DNA of 32,449 bases from Phycisphaerae bacterium (GCA_030432595.1 JAUIGU010000042.1:1-32449), one strand, 5' to 3'; positions 8,562 to 16,775 are shown, numbered from the stretch's first letter. The notes: generated by a model not told the origin, from the letters alone. A program made the numbers and translations.

Positions 8562-9352
8562 GCGGATTCCGTGCCGGACGGGTCGCGGTCGATCTCGGCG
8601 GTCGCCGCCGCCAGGTTCGCCTCGATGTGTTTCAGCGACAGCGTCCCGATCACAGCCGTGTCCACCGCGGGCTCGCGCATGAGGAACCGCACGGCCGCTT
8701 CCGGTTCCAGCCGCCCCGCCGCCAATCCTTTCTTGACGATCACGCCGACGCCAGTGTCTTTCGCCTTATTCATAACTTCGTGGTGGCTCGTGTCGTCGGC
8801 GTGGAATTCAACCATCAAGAGGTCCGCCCACGCCAGCGCCGCCTCCGCGCCTTCGACAGTCTTGCCGGACAGACCGATACAACGCGCCTTGCCTTGATCA
8901 CGGAGTTGTTGCAACGCGTCGGCCGCGCCGCGGTTCATGGCGTCGAGGTCATCCCCGTCCGAATGCAGGAGCACCGCGTCGAGCACCTCCGTCCGCAGCC
9001 TTTCCAGCGAGCGCTCGACACTGCGGGTGATCGCGTCGAAAGAGAAATCAAAGCACGACAAACCCGTGTCGTTGTCGAAGTCTTCGCCGGCCTTGGTGGT
9101 CAGCACGAACTCGTCCCGTCTGGTTGCCAGGTGTTGACCGATGCGCTGCTCGCTCGTGCCGTACGCCGGGGCGGTGTCGATGAGGTTGACGCCCAGGTCC
9201 AGTGCGCCGTTCAACAAAGCGGCAACCTGACCATCGTCCGGCAACTCGAACGCGTGGGCGTAGCGCAGCTTGCGGTTGCGGCCGATCTTCACGGCACCGA
9301 ACCCCAGTGGGCTCACGCGCAGCCCCGTGTTGCCCAGCGGACGCCTCAGCAC
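8558..9352 (-). CDS. Aldo/keto reductase
   Basis: A cytoplasmic TIM-barrel NAD(P)H-dependent oxidoreductase of 264 residues. The catalytic tetrad is present: Asp59 and Tyr64 (IDTAPAYG), Lys87 (VLTTKAGED) and His130 (AVLLHSDGDD). The barrel opens with RRPLGNTGLRVSPLGFGAVK and includes LIDTAPAYGTSEQRIG. The start is taken as GTG at 9352, overlapping the upstream FAD oxidoreductase by 7 nt. An upstream in-frame GTG at 9577 would add 75 Gly/Arg-rich residues read from inside that gene and is rejected. The second gene of the minus-strand operon; it may act on a sugar or be ancillary. Substrate unknown. Confidence 0.88.
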   Translation of the reverse strand: MLRRPLGNTGLRVSPLGFGAVKIGRNRKLRYAHAFELPDDGQVAALLNGALDLGVNLIDTAPAYGTSEQRIGQHLATRRDEFVLTTKAGEDFDNDTGLSCFDFSFDAITRSVERSLERLRTEVLDAVLLHSDGDDLDAMNRGAADALQQLRDQGKARCIGLSGKTVEGAEAALAWADLLMVEFHADDTSHHEVMNKAKDTGVGVIVKKGLAAGRLEPEAAVRFLMREPAVDTAVIGTLSLKHIEANLAAATAEIDRDPSGTESA

Positions 9353-10641
9353 GACGCCCCCTCCAACACGCGGTCGCTCGGGGTCCACGGGCGGTCCTGC
9401 TCCCACGGCGGCGACGCAACCCGCGGGCGCTCCAGATCCGCCTCCGGAAGTTGAAACGGGTGTGGGCGAACGCCTGCCGCCTCGGGGAATGAAGAGCCTT
9501 TGTTGAACGTCTTTTTCAACGCTTCGCCCACCAACGCCGCCAGCCGCGGCGCGAGCGCGAGTTTGGTCGGCCAGCACGTCAGTACGTTGCCGCGTTGCTC
9601 GACGAAAGCGTCATCGGGGCGGAGCCCGCCGTCCGTGGTGACCTCCGCCTTGTCCAGAAAATACGTCGCCCACTCCACGCCGCCCGGATCGCCGCGCCCG
9701 AGATCACGACCGCCCAACGACGCCGAGACTTCCCGCAGAGCATGGCGGAGCAGCGCGTCGCGCGACATCACCGTGCCGTCCTCGCTGACCTGCCCGCCGA
9801 CCTGCCAGACGGTTCGGCCCTGCGTGTCCGTGTCGCTCGTAACGGTCACGCGGGTCTTGTTGCCGTCCACGCAGTGCCCGTTGAGTGCCGGCAGCGCGCC
9901 CGAGCCGGGCTGCGTTTCCCGTGCGAGGATCATGTGCACACCGCGCCGCTGCATGCGTGGCTGCGTGATCCCCGCCGCTTCACGCAACGCCGCGTTCCCC
10001 AATCCGGCGGTCAGCACCACCGCTCGGCAACGCACAACGTGTCGCGTCTCACCGCTGACGAAACGCACGGACGAGACCTGTTCGCCCCGCGTTTCCAACG
10101 CCAGCGTGGCCTCGTCGTACTTCACCACGCAATCCGGGTGAAGCCCCGCGAGCGTTTCAATCATGCTCACGGGCGACACGACCTGCTCTTCGAGGCGAAA
10201 CACGTCGCCGACGCCGGCCAACACGCCCGGCCAGTCCGCCTTGTCCACGCGCACCGGCTTGACGCGCAAACCCACCCGCGCCCCGACCATGCCCAGCCGG
10301 CTGCTCCATTTCCCCGTCCGCCACAGCCAGCAGTGTTCGCTGCGCAGTTTGGTTCGGGAAAGGTCCGGGTGTTGCGGGTCCCGGCCGGCCAGCGCGTCGC
10401 GCCACACGGCCGGCATGTCGCGGATCGCCTCGGCCGAGCGGGTTAACGCGCCGGCAAGCGTGTACTTCAGCCCGCCGTGGATGATGCCCTGCGACCCGAC
10501 GGTTTGCCCGGCCCCCAGCTCGTGCGCCTCGAGCAACACGCACGACCACCCCGCCCGCCGCAGCGCGTCCAGCGTCCAAAGCCCCGACACGCCGCCGCCG
10601 AAGATCACCACGTCCACCGCTGAAGTTTCCGCGACCGGCAT
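9346..10641 (-). CDS. FAD-dependent oxidoreductase (DAO / glycerol-3-phosphate dehydrogenase-like)
   Basis: A 431-residue flavoprotein. The dinucleotide-binding fold is at the N-terminus (VDVVIFGGGVSGLWTLDALR, about residues 10-29), followed by an acidic LLEAHELGAGQT segment and SQGIIHGGLKYTL. The second FAD-contact stretch is CRAVVLTAGLGNAALRE. This is the DAO superfamily that includes GlpA and L-2-hydroxyglutarate oxidases. The ATG at 10641 gives a start just before the Rossmann strand and is preceded by a TANNNT hexamer 6 bp upstream. It heads the five-gene minus-strand operon and overlaps the aldo/keto reductase. Substrate is not evident; a polyol or sugar alcohol is possible. Confidence 0.85.
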   Translation of the reverse strand: MPVAETSAVDVVIFGGGVSGLWTLDALRRAGWSCVLLEAHELGAGQTVGSQGIIHGGLKYTLAGALTRSAEAIRDMPAVWRDALAGRDPQHPDLSRTKLRSEHCWLWRTGKWSSRLGMVGARVGLRVKPVRVDKADWPGVLAGVGDVFRLEEQVVSPVSMIETLAGLHPDCVVKYDEATLALETRGEQVSSVRFVSGETRHVVRCRAVVLTAGLGNAALREAAGITQPRMQRRGVHMILARETQPGSGALPALNGHCVDGNKTRVTVTSDTDTQGRTVWQVGGQVSEDGTVMSRDALLRHALREVSASLGGRDLGRGDPGGVEWATYFLDKAEVTTDGGLRPDDAFVEQRGNVLTCWPTKLALAPRLAALVGEALKKTFNKGSSFPEAAGVRPHPFQLPEADLERPRVASPPWEQDRPWTPSDRVLEGASC

Positions 10642-10647
10642 CGCTCC

Positions 10648-10653
10648 ACGATA
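10648..10653 (-). promoter_or_regulatory. -10-like TATCGT, 6 bp before the FAD oxidoreductase start
   Basis: On the minus strand TATCGT is followed by GGAGCG and then the ATG at 10641. The 6-bp gap would place the transcription start at or beside the A of the ATG, giving a leaderless or nearly leaderless mRNA. The GGAG in the gap could alternatively serve as a ribosome-binding site if transcription starts further upstream. Confidence 0.4.
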
Positions 10654-10696
10654 ACGGGCCGGCGCGCGCGGTTCGTCGGTGCCCGTTTTCGTCCGG

Positions 10697-10724
10697 TTGC
10701 CCGCCGCCGCCCGATCTTTATGAT
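10697..10724 (+). promoter_or_regulatory. Probable promoter of the HldE-like gene
   Basis: TTGCCC (10697-10702) and TATGAT (10719-10724) are separated by 16 bp, close to a sigma-70-type promoter. Transcription would begin near 10731. An AGGGAGA ribosome-binding-site-like tract follows at 10738-10745. Because no ATG, GTG or TTG lies between this promoter and the conserved nucleotidyltransferase motif in the right frame, the site bears directly on the start-codon question for the next gene. Confidence 0.5.
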
Positions 10725-10751
10725 GCGGCCGCACGACCAGGGAGACGCACC

Positions 10752-12287
10752 ACGCCCGCCACCGCCCCCCACAAAGTCCTGGACCTCGACGACCTCGCCG
10801 TCCAGCTCGAAACGATCCGCGGCGAGGGCGATCAGACCATCGTCCACTGCCACGGCGTCTTCGACCTGCTCCACATCGGGCACGTCCGCTACCTCGAGCA
10901 GGCCGCCAAGCTCGGCGACATCCTCGTGGTCACCATCACGCCGGACGAATACGTCAACAAGGGCCCGAACCGCCCCGCCTTCCCCGCGGCGTTGCGGGCC
11001 GAGCACGTCGCGGCGCTGGGCTGCGTGACCTGGGCGGCCGTGAACCGCTGGCCGACCGCGATCGAGCCCATCACCCTGCTCAAGCCCGACCTCTACGTCA
11101 AGGGCAGCGAATACCGCAACGAGGACGGCGACATCTCCGGCGCGATCACCGCCGAGCGCGAGGCCGTCGAGGCCGCGGGCGGACGGCTCACCTTCACCGA
11201 CGACATCGTCTTTTCCAGCAGCCACCTGCTCAACCGGTTCATGCCGCAGCTGCCGTCGACCACGCAGCGCTGGCTCGACGGGTTCAACGAGCGCTACGGC
11301 ATCGACACCGTCACCGCCGCCTTCGACCGCGCCAAACCGCTCAAGCTGCTGGTCATCGGCGAGACCGTCATCGACGAATACCTCTACTGCGAGGCCATCG
11401 GCAAGAGCAGCAAAGAGCCGACGCTCGTCGTCAAGTCCGGCCGTCTCGAAAAGATGGCGGGCGGCATCCTCGCCGTCGCCAACAACGCCGCCGCCTGCTG
11501 CGACCACGTCTCGCTCATCACCCAGCTCGGCCAACGCGACAGCCACGAATCGCTCTGCCGCGGCCACCTGCACGACCGCGTCACCCCGACGTTCCTGACC
11601 CGCCACGACGCGCCGACCATCGTCAAGCGTCGCTACGTCGAGAGCTACTTCCAGTCCAAGCTCTTCGAGAGCTACCAGATCAACGACGCGCCGCTGACCC
11701 CGGAGGACAACGAGGCCCTGCTCGAAGCGCTCGAGCCGGCGCTGGCCGACGCGGACGCGGTGCTGGTCGTGGACTTCGGGCACAGCCTGATGACCCCCGA
11801 GGCGGTGGAGATGGTGTGCGACCGGGCGCGCTACCTCGCGCTTAACGTGCAGGCCAACGCGGGGAACCTGGGCTTCAACCTCATCGGCAAGTACCCGCGG
11901 GCGGACCTCTTGTGCGTCGCGCACAACGAGCTACGTCTCGAGTTCCGCGACAAGACCGGCGACCTGCACAACCTGCTCCAGGCCGCCGCCACCCAGCTCG
12001 ACGCCAACGCCGCCGTCTGCACCCGCGGCAAGCACGGCGTCCTGACCTGGTCCAAGCAGACCGGCCGCAGCCACCTGCCCGCCGTCGCCGCCAAGGTCGT
12101 CGACCGCGTCGGGGCCGGCGACACGTTCCTGTCCATCCTCGCCCCGGTGCTGGCCGCGGGCGCCCCGCTGGAGGTCGCGACCTTCCTCGCGTCCGTCGCC
12201 GCCGCCGAGGCCGTCGCCACCGTCGGCCACCAGCGCTACCTCGACCGCGTCGCCCTCCTCAAACACGCGACGACGCTGCTGAAGTAG
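10752..12287 (+). CDS. Fused sugar nucleotidyltransferase / PfkB kinase (HldE-like, reversed domain order)
   Basis: A 511-residue bifunctional enzyme. Residues about 30-165 are a cytidylyltransferase-fold domain: HCHGVFDLLHIGH (HIGH at 41-44), the NKGPNRPAFP loop and LLKPDLYVKGSEY. Residues about 190-505 are a ribokinase/PfkB domain: LVIGETVIDEYLY at its start and DRVGAGDTF near 452-460 with the catalytic Asp. E. coli HldE has the kinase first; here the order is reversed. The family phosphorylates and activates heptose or a related sugar. The frame has no ATG, GTG or TTG before the HIGH motif. ACG at 10752, seven bases after AGGGAGA, is the best start; GTG at 10926 would delete the active site. 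It diverges from the minus-strand glycan operon. Confidence 0.85.
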   Translation, partial: TPATAPHKVLDLDDLAVQLETIRGEGDQTIVHCHGVFDLLHIGHVRYLEQAAKLGDILVVTITPDEYVNKGPNRPAFPAALRAEHVAALGCVTWAAVNRWPTAIEPITLLKPDLYVKGSEYRNEDGDISGAITAEREAVEAAGGRLTFTDDIVFSSSHLLNRFMPQLPSTTQRWLDGFNERYGIDTVTAAFDRAKPLKLLVIGETVIDEYLYCEAIGKSSKEPTLVVKSGRLEKMAGGILAVANNAAACCDHVSLITQLGQRDSHESLCRGHLHDRVTPTFLTRHDAPTIVKRRYVESYFQSKLFESYQINDAPLTPEDNEALLEALEPALADADAVLVVDFGHSLMTPEAVEMVCDRARYLALNVQANAGNLGFNLIGKYPRADLLCVAHNELRLEFRDKTGDLHNLLQAAATQLDANAAVCTRGKHGVLTWSKQTGRSHLPAVAAKVVDRVGAGDTFLSILAPVLAAGAPLEVATFLASVAAAEAVATVGHQRYLDRVALLKHATTLLK

Positions 12288-12298
12288 CCCGTATTCTC

Positions 12299-12334
12299 CT
12301 CCCCTCCCCCCGGGAGGGGCCGGGGGAGGGTGCT
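12299..12334 (+). repeat. Family A repeat, single copy, followed by further hairpins
   Basis: A 36-bp unit differing from the copy at 16785-16820 at one position. It begins 11 bp after the stop of the HldE-like gene, with the CCCCTCC hairpin then the GGGTGCT tail. No inverted partner is found nearby. Next come a 10-bp-stem hairpin (12335-12362, one G-U pair) and a palindrome around CCTCCGCC/GGCGGATGG (12385-12407). Together with a near-palindrome AAGTGGGG/CCCCGCTT near 12450-12467 these fill the 259-bp gap before the TPR gene. A transcription-termination role is plausible. Confidence 0.75.
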
Positions 12335-12534
12335 CCTCTTCCGGGGCCTGGGCCGGAGGAGGGTACCGGTCGGCTCGACGCACCACCCTCCGCCGCGGGC
12401 GGATGGGTATTGCAATGCCAAACAAGCCCGAGTCACGGAGGACCATATAAGTGGGGCCCCGCTTTTGACGGCCAGCCTTGCGGGGGAGCCAACACTCCGT
12501 TTACGTTTCGCTTTCCCGCGACAGCCGTCTGCCC

Positions 12535-12540
12535 CATAAT
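12535..12540 (+). promoter_or_regulatory. -10-like CATAAT, 6 bp before the TPR gene start
   Basis: CATAAT matches TATAAT at five of six positions and is separated by GGCGAC from the ATG at 12547. No convincing -35 is seen (TTTCCC at 12512-12517 has the right spacing). The position implies transcription starting at the ATG. The absence of a purine-rich ribosome-binding site before this start agrees with a leaderless message. Confidence 0.4.
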
Positions 12541-12546
12541 GGCGAC

Positions 12547-14379
12547 ATGCCGGGGCCACGCTCCAAACTCACGCTCGCCACCGCCGTCCGCGAAGGCATC
12601 GACGACCTCCCCGGCACCGTCGCGGTGCAGTACGTCTGCGACGCCCTCAAAAAGTGCATCGACGACCCCGGCCTGGGTTGGCCCGCCGCGGTCACCTCCG
12701 TGGTCGCCGCGGCCGGCGTGGTCAACCCCGTTTCCGTCGCGGGGCTCGTCGGCCTGGGTGTCGCCATCGGCGTCACCCGGCTGCGTAAGAACCGCAAACA
12801 AGCCCAAAAGGTCGAAGCCCAGCTCCGCGCCCAGGCCGCCGCTGACCGCTCGATGCACGACATCCTCCTGGGCCTCAAAGACCGCAGCATCACTGTCGGC
12901 CTCGACGAGCTCGCGCTGACGGACATCCAAGAAATCGTCACCCAAGCGATTAATAACCAGGCCCCCCGACTCAACGACAAACTCGAAGCCGCCTTCAACG
13001 CCGAACTCGACGAGCTCCCGCCCGGCCCCCTGCGCGACGAGTTGGACAACCTGCGCGTCCTCGCCCAAGACACCAACACCGCCGTCCACGACAACGCCGC
13101 AGGCATTGCCACCGCCAACACCGGCATCGGCGACCTCAAAGAAGAACTGGCCGAACTCAAACGCCACATCCTCGCCAATTCACCGCCGTCCCAAGAGGCA
13201 CCGGCTGCCTCCCCCTCGGGCGACGACACCCTCGATAGCGCGCTGCTCCGCCTTGCCCGGGATGCCGCACGTGGCGTGGAGACCGCCCGCAAGGCCGTCG
13301 AGGACAAGTCCCCCCGGGAAGCCGGCGACTACTTCGTCGACAAGCTCGCCAACCTCGACCGCAGCCGGGCCGCCATCGAAAAACGGATGGACCAGGACGA
13401 GATCCAGATCAGCCGCGAGGCCGCCGAACTCCTCTACCGCACCGGCCGCATCGCCGACGCCGAGCGTGCCCTCCAGCGCATCCTCGCCCTTTCCGCCGAC
13501 GACCTCGACGCCACCAATCGCCTCGGCCACATCCACCGACTCCGCGGCGACCTGCCCGCCGCCCAAAGCCAATACGAACGTGTGCTGAAACTTGCCCCCG
13601 GTGACCAAGGCTGGCGAGCCGTCGCGCTGGGCAACCTTGGCCTCATCGCCCGGACGCGGGGCGATCTGGACGGGGCCGAGTCGCTGCTCCGCAAAGGCCT
13701 CGCCATCGAACGCAAGCTCGGCCGCCTCGAAGGGCAGGCCAGCGCGCTGGGCAACCTCGGCCTCATCGCCCGGACGCGGGGCGATCTGGACGGGGCCGAG
13801 TCGCTGCTCCGCGAAGCCCTCGCCATCGAACGCAAGCTCGGCCGCCTCGAAGGGCAGGCCAGCGAACTGGGCAACCTCGGCCTCATCGCCCGGACGCGGG
13901 GCGACCTGGACGGGGCCGAGACGCTGCACCGCGAAGCCCTCGCCATCGAACACAAGCTCGGCCGCCTCGAAGGGCAGGCCAGCGAACTGGGCAACCTCGG
14001 CCTCATCGCCCGGACGCGGGGCGACCTGGACGGGGCCGAGTCGCTGCACCTCGAAGCCCTCGAAATCGACCGCAAGCTCGGCCGCCTCGAAGGGCAGGCC
14101 ATTACCCTTGTCAATCTCTCGGATGTGAAACGAGAACTGGGAGCGTTAAGCGAAAGCCAGAAGCTGGCCGAAAACGCCCTCGCGATCTTTCAACAAATCG
14201 GCCATCGCGAAGGTGCCGCAGAAGCTTTACTGTCGCTCGGGAAAAACGACGAAAAGCGTAGCCATATCGACTCTGCGCGGCAGTATTGGACGCAGAGCCG
14301 CAATCTTTTCCGCACCGTTGGGATGCAGCCCGAGGTCGAGCAAGTGCAAGCACGCCTCGACGGCCTGCCCCCACGCTGA
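12547..14379 (+). CDS. Tetratricopeptide-repeat protein with near-identical repeat units
   Basis: A 610-residue protein. Residues about 1-75 include a hydrophobic Ala/Val/Gly stretch (WPAAVTSVVAAAGVV, then VAGLVGLGVAIGV), possibly a membrane hairpin. Residues 80-250 are helical and charged and could form coiled coils. Two ordinary TPR-like units occupy about 282-358, then four 40-residue units of the kinesin-light-chain/TPR_12 type fill 359-518 (each with GNLGLIARTRGDLDGAE), followed by more diverged units to the C-terminus. TPRs bind partner proteins; no enzymatic domain is seen and the role is unknown. The gene stands alone between the HldE-like gene and the G-rich hypothetical. The high identity of the units suggests recent expansion or gene conversion. 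Confidence 0.85.
   Translation: MPGPRSKLTLATAVREGIDDLPGTVAVQYVCDALKKCIDDPGLGWPAAVTSVVAAAGVVNPVSVAGLVGLGVAIGVTRLRKNRKQAQKVEAQLRAQAAADRSMHDILLGLKDRSITVGLDELALTDIQEIVTQAINNQAPRLNDKLEAAFNAELDELPPGPLRDELDNLRVLAQDTNTAVHDNAAGIATANTGIGDLKEELAELKRHILANSPPSQEAPAASPSGDDTLDSALLRLARDAARGVETARKAVEDKSPREAGDYFVDKLANLDRSRAAIEKRMDQDEIQISREAAELLYRTGRIADAERALQRILALSADDLDATNRLGHIHRLRGDLPAAQSQYERVLKLAPGDQGWRAVALGNLGLIARTRGDLDGAESLLRKGLAIERKLGRLEGQASALGNLGLIARTRGDLDGAESLLREALAIERKLGRLEGQASELGNLGLIARTRGDLDGAETLHREALAIEHKLGRLEGQASELGNLGLIARTRGDLDGAESLHLEALEIDRKLGRLEGQAITLVNLSDVKRELGALSESQKLAENALAIFQQIGHREGAAEALLSLGKNDEKRSHIDSARQYWTQSRNLFRTVGMQPEVEQVQARLDGLPPR
13621..14100 (+). repeat. Four tandem 120-bp units inside the TPR gene
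   Basis: Units 13621-13740, 13741-13860, 13861-13980 and 13981-14100 are exactly 120 bp each. The first 60 bp of the third and fourth units are identical, and their second halves differ at about six positions. The differences sit mainly at the end of the first helix and in the second helix (RKG/REA/HLEA, IER/IEH/IDR). Synonymous sites are also conserved, which indicates young duplication or ongoing homogenisation as well as protein-level constraint. Confidence 0.95.
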
Positions 14380-14876
14380 GCCCGGGGACGCTGCCGGGTG
14401 CCACCCTTCACGGTTTTCCGTGACACGTCTCGGGTCTTGGTCACGGCCCCTCCGGGCGCGGCGGGATGCGGCGAAGGCTCCGCGGCGTACGGCGCGCGTT
14501 CGACTCGATCATTCTTCATGGGCGCGGGGTGTGGCGAAGCTTGAACCGTGTGTTTCCGCGTCTCCGCGGGGTGTTTTCAACGCGCAGCGCGGTGGTCGAG
14601 GGTCGGAGCGACAAGGGTGCGGGTTGGTGCGCTCTGTTTGCGCCCTTGCCCGCGATGGTTCCGGTTTCGAACGAGATGTTTCCAGACGGCGGCGAGAGGT
14701 GGCGAACAAGATGCGCGAGGGTTCCGGGTCGCCGGGGATGCGCTGGCACTCGGAACGGTTTGGTTTTTCGAGCGAGTCTACGGGCCGGCCCTCCGAGTCT
14801 CGGCCCGGAAGTCTGAGCCCGGCGGCTCGGTCGCCCCCGGAAGGGAGCGGCCGGCTCGAACGGCGTTGGAAGGCGT
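14380..14876 (+). other. 497-bp stretch without a recognisable gene
   Basis: This lies between the TPR gene and the G-rich hypothetical gene. Near its start is a 6-bp stem with a TTTT loop (TCACGG/CCGTGA, 14408-14423), a possible terminator of the TPR gene, just after a GGGTGCCAC that matches the outer part of a family C arm. The rest is G-rich on the plus strand and open in several frames, but no translation shows a domain. It may hold the decayed 5' part of the following gene. Confidence 0.5.
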
Positions 14877-15620
14877 TTGGGCGGGGTGATCCGGCTTTTG
14901 GGATTTTGGGGTGGGCGGCCGGGCGCGGTGCGGAGCAACGACCGGGTCGCGGCGTCGGACAAGGCGCGGCTGGGGCTGCGCGTCCGCAAGAAGCCCGGCG
15001 AGGCGGCGCGGGCGGCGAAGCGGGAGGCCGCCGAAGCGCTGCGGGAAGCACCGAGGTTGGCGTTTGTGGGCGCGACGCACCGGACGGGGTGCGTGCCGGA
15101 GCACGAGCTGCGGTTTCAACGACAGCGCGGGCCGGGCCGACCGGCGGGGGCGCTTCCGGGGACGCTTCCGGGGGCGAGGCTGGAGCTGTTTTTCGAGCTG
15201 GTGCCTCCGGACGCGGCGGTGCCGGACGTGCCGGGGGCGGCGGGGTACGGGTTCCATTATTTGCGGTCGTTCGTGAAGAGCCCGGTGGTGCTGCGCCCGC
15301 CGATGGCGGACCGGCCGATTCGGGTGGTGTACTGGGGGCGGTGGGCGGACGCGTCGGGCGAGGTTGGGCCGATGAGCCGGGCGGCGGCGGGCTGGGTGGA
15401 GGGCGGGAGCCATCACCTGATCGGGGTGCAGGTGCCCGGGTCGGCGCACGCGAGGCCGGAGGCGGTGGACACGGCGCGGCTGGCGGCGGTGGCGGCGCGG
15501 CTGCCGCGGCTGGCGACGCCGGCGTCGGGGACGGAGGAGCATCCGACGGCCGAACCCATCGGCGTTGAGGTTTCTGTTCGCGGTGCGCCATCGACGGAGG
15601 GCCGGAGCGCCGCGGCGTGA
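14877..15620 (+). CDS. Hypothetical protein with fibronectin-like C-terminal segment, probably N-terminally truncated
   Basis: The frame from a TTG at 14877 gives 247 residues; GTG at 14928 (before RSNDRVAASDKARLGL) is an equally possible start. The segment around 14928-15000 resembles the helical end of a planctomycete/verrucomicrobial hypothetical family in which such a helix precedes a fibronectin-like strand domain. The pattern FVKSPVVLRPPMADRPIRVV and WGRWADASGEVGPMS fits that domain. The N-terminal half expected of the family is not found upstream in any frame, so the gene may be truncated or decayed. It is unusually rich in G on the coding strand compared with its C-rich neighbours. 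No function can be assigned. Confidence 0.5.
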   Translation: MGGVIRLLGFWGGRPGAVRSNDRVAASDKARLGLRVRKKPGEAARAAKREAAEALREAPRLAFVGATHRTGCVPEHELRFQRQRGPGRPAGALPGTLPGARLELFFELVPPDAAVPDVPGAAGYGFHYLRSFVKSPVVLRPPMADRPIRVVYWGRWADASGEVGPMSRAAAGWVEGGSHHLIGVQVPGSAHARPEAVDTARLAAVAARLPRLATPASGTEEHPTAEPIGVEVSVRGAPSTEGRSAAA

Positions 15621-15728
15621 GCGGGGGCAGACGCGGGGCGGGTGAGCGGAGTGGGGGGAGCGGAGTGGGGGGAGCGAAGCGGCGGCCGGGTACGGTGCGT
15701 CGCGGCAGAACTTCTTCCCTGGGGCAGG

Positions 15729-15734
15729 TAAGCT
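15729..15734 (+). promoter_or_regulatory. -10-like TAAGCT, 6 bp before the epimerase start
   Basis: TAAGCT is followed by GCGCGG and the ATG at 15741. The spacing equals that before the starts at 10641, 12547 and 25795. Just upstream (about 15642-15680) is a short direct duplication of a G-rich GGAGTGGGGGGAGC unit. This would be the promoter of the long plus-strand glycan cluster. Confidence 0.4.
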
Positions 15735-15740
15735 GCGCGG

Positions 15741-16775
15741 ATGTCGAACGACTCCGCAGAACGCTTCCACCACGTCCTCATCACCGGCGGGGCCGGCTAC
15801 GTCGGCGCGGTGCTCACGCCGCAACTCCTCGACGCCGGCTACCGCGTCACCGTGCTCGACCTGTGCTGGTACGGCGACGACGTCCTGCCCGACCACCCGG
15901 ACCTCACGCTGATCAAGGGCGACCTCCGCGATGTCTCGCTGCTCGAACGAACCCTTCCGGGGGTCGATGCGGTGGTTCACCTGGCCTGCGTGTCCAACGA
16001 CCCGTCCTTCGACCTGGACCCGACGCTGGGCAAGAGCATCAACCTCGACGCCTTCGAGCCGCTGGTTGACGCGTCCATTGCCGCCGGCGTCAAACGCTTC
16101 GTCTACGCCAGCAGCAGTTCAGTGTACGGCGTCTCAGAGGCGCCGGACGTCACGGAAGACCACGACCTCAACCCGCTCACCGACTACAGCAAGTTCAAGG
16201 CCCAGTGCGAGCCCGTGCTGCTGGGCAAGTCGTCCGGCACTTCCGGGGGGTTCGTGCCGGTCGTCATCCGCCCCGCCACGGTCTGCGGTTACTCGCCAAG
16301 GCAGCGTCTCGACGTGATCGTCAACATCCTCACCAACCACGCGGTCAACAACCAGAAGATCCGCGTGTTCGGCGGCGACCAGCTCCGGCCGAACCTGCAC
16401 ATCGCCGACATGGTCGACTGCTACCAACGCGTCCTCGAAGCACCGGACGAACAGGTCAACAAAAAAGTCTGGAACGTCGGAAGCACCAACCACCCGGTTT
16501 CCGAGATCGCCGAGATCGTCAAGCGCGTCGTCGAAGAAGAGATGCCCGAACTGGGAGAGATCGCCATCGGCGTCGAGCCCACCGACGACCCGCGCAGCTA
16601 CCACGTCAACAGCGGCAAGGTCGCCGACGAACTCGGTTTCACGCCGCAGCGCACCATCGAAGACGCCGTCCGCGACCTGTGCGCCGCCTTCAAGGCCGAC
16701 CAACTCCCCGACAGCATGACCGACCCGAAATACTTCAACGTGAAGGTGATGCAGAGCCAGCCCGCGGGAGTGTGA
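15741..16775 (+). CDS. NAD-dependent nucleotide-sugar epimerase/dehydratase
   Basis: An extended short-chain dehydrogenase of 344 residues. The NAD-binding motif ITGGAGYVG is at about 14-22, VVHLACVSND at about 77, YASSSSVYG in the middle, and the catalytic pair Tyr-x3-Lys in TDYSKFK. RPATVCGYSPRQRLDVIVN and the NLHIADMVDC motif are typical of UDP/dTDP/ADP-sugar epimerases and dehydratases. It is the first gene of the plus-strand cluster and is followed 10 bp later by the repeat-bounded nuclease element, which separates it from the transketolase genes. It probably modifies an activated sugar in the cytoplasm; whether it epimerises or dehydrates cannot be told. Confidence 0.9.
   Translation: MSNDSAERFHHVLITGGAGYVGAVLTPQLLDAGYRVTVLDLCWYGDDVLPDHPDLTLIKGDLRDVSLLERTLPGVDAVVHLACVSNDPSFDLDPTLGKSINLDAFEPLVDASIAAGVKRFVYASSSSVYGVSEAPDVTEDHDLNPLTDYSKFKAQCEPVLLGKSSGTSGGFVPVVIRPATVCGYSPRQRLDVIVNILTNHAVNNQKIRVFGGDQLRPNLHIADMVDCYQRVLEAPDEQVNKKVWNVGSTNHPVSEIAEIVKRVVEEEMPELGEIAIGVEPTDDPRSYHVNSGKVADELGFTPQRTIEDAVRDLCAAFKADQLPDSMTDPKYFNVKVMQSQPAGV

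Noticed and set aside
9353-9577. N-terminal extension of the aldo/keto reductase to GTG 9577
   Set aside because: The extra 75 residues are low-complexity, read out of frame from within the FAD oxidoreductase; the barrel starts just after GTG 9352.
13621-14100. CRISPR array
   Set aside because: The 120-bp units are continuous, without spacers, and encode TPR repeats in one frame.
14509-15591. Proline-rich minus-strand frame of 360 residues
   Set aside because: The Pro/Ala/Arg content is what a G-rich plus strand gives in reverse; no homologous pattern is seen.
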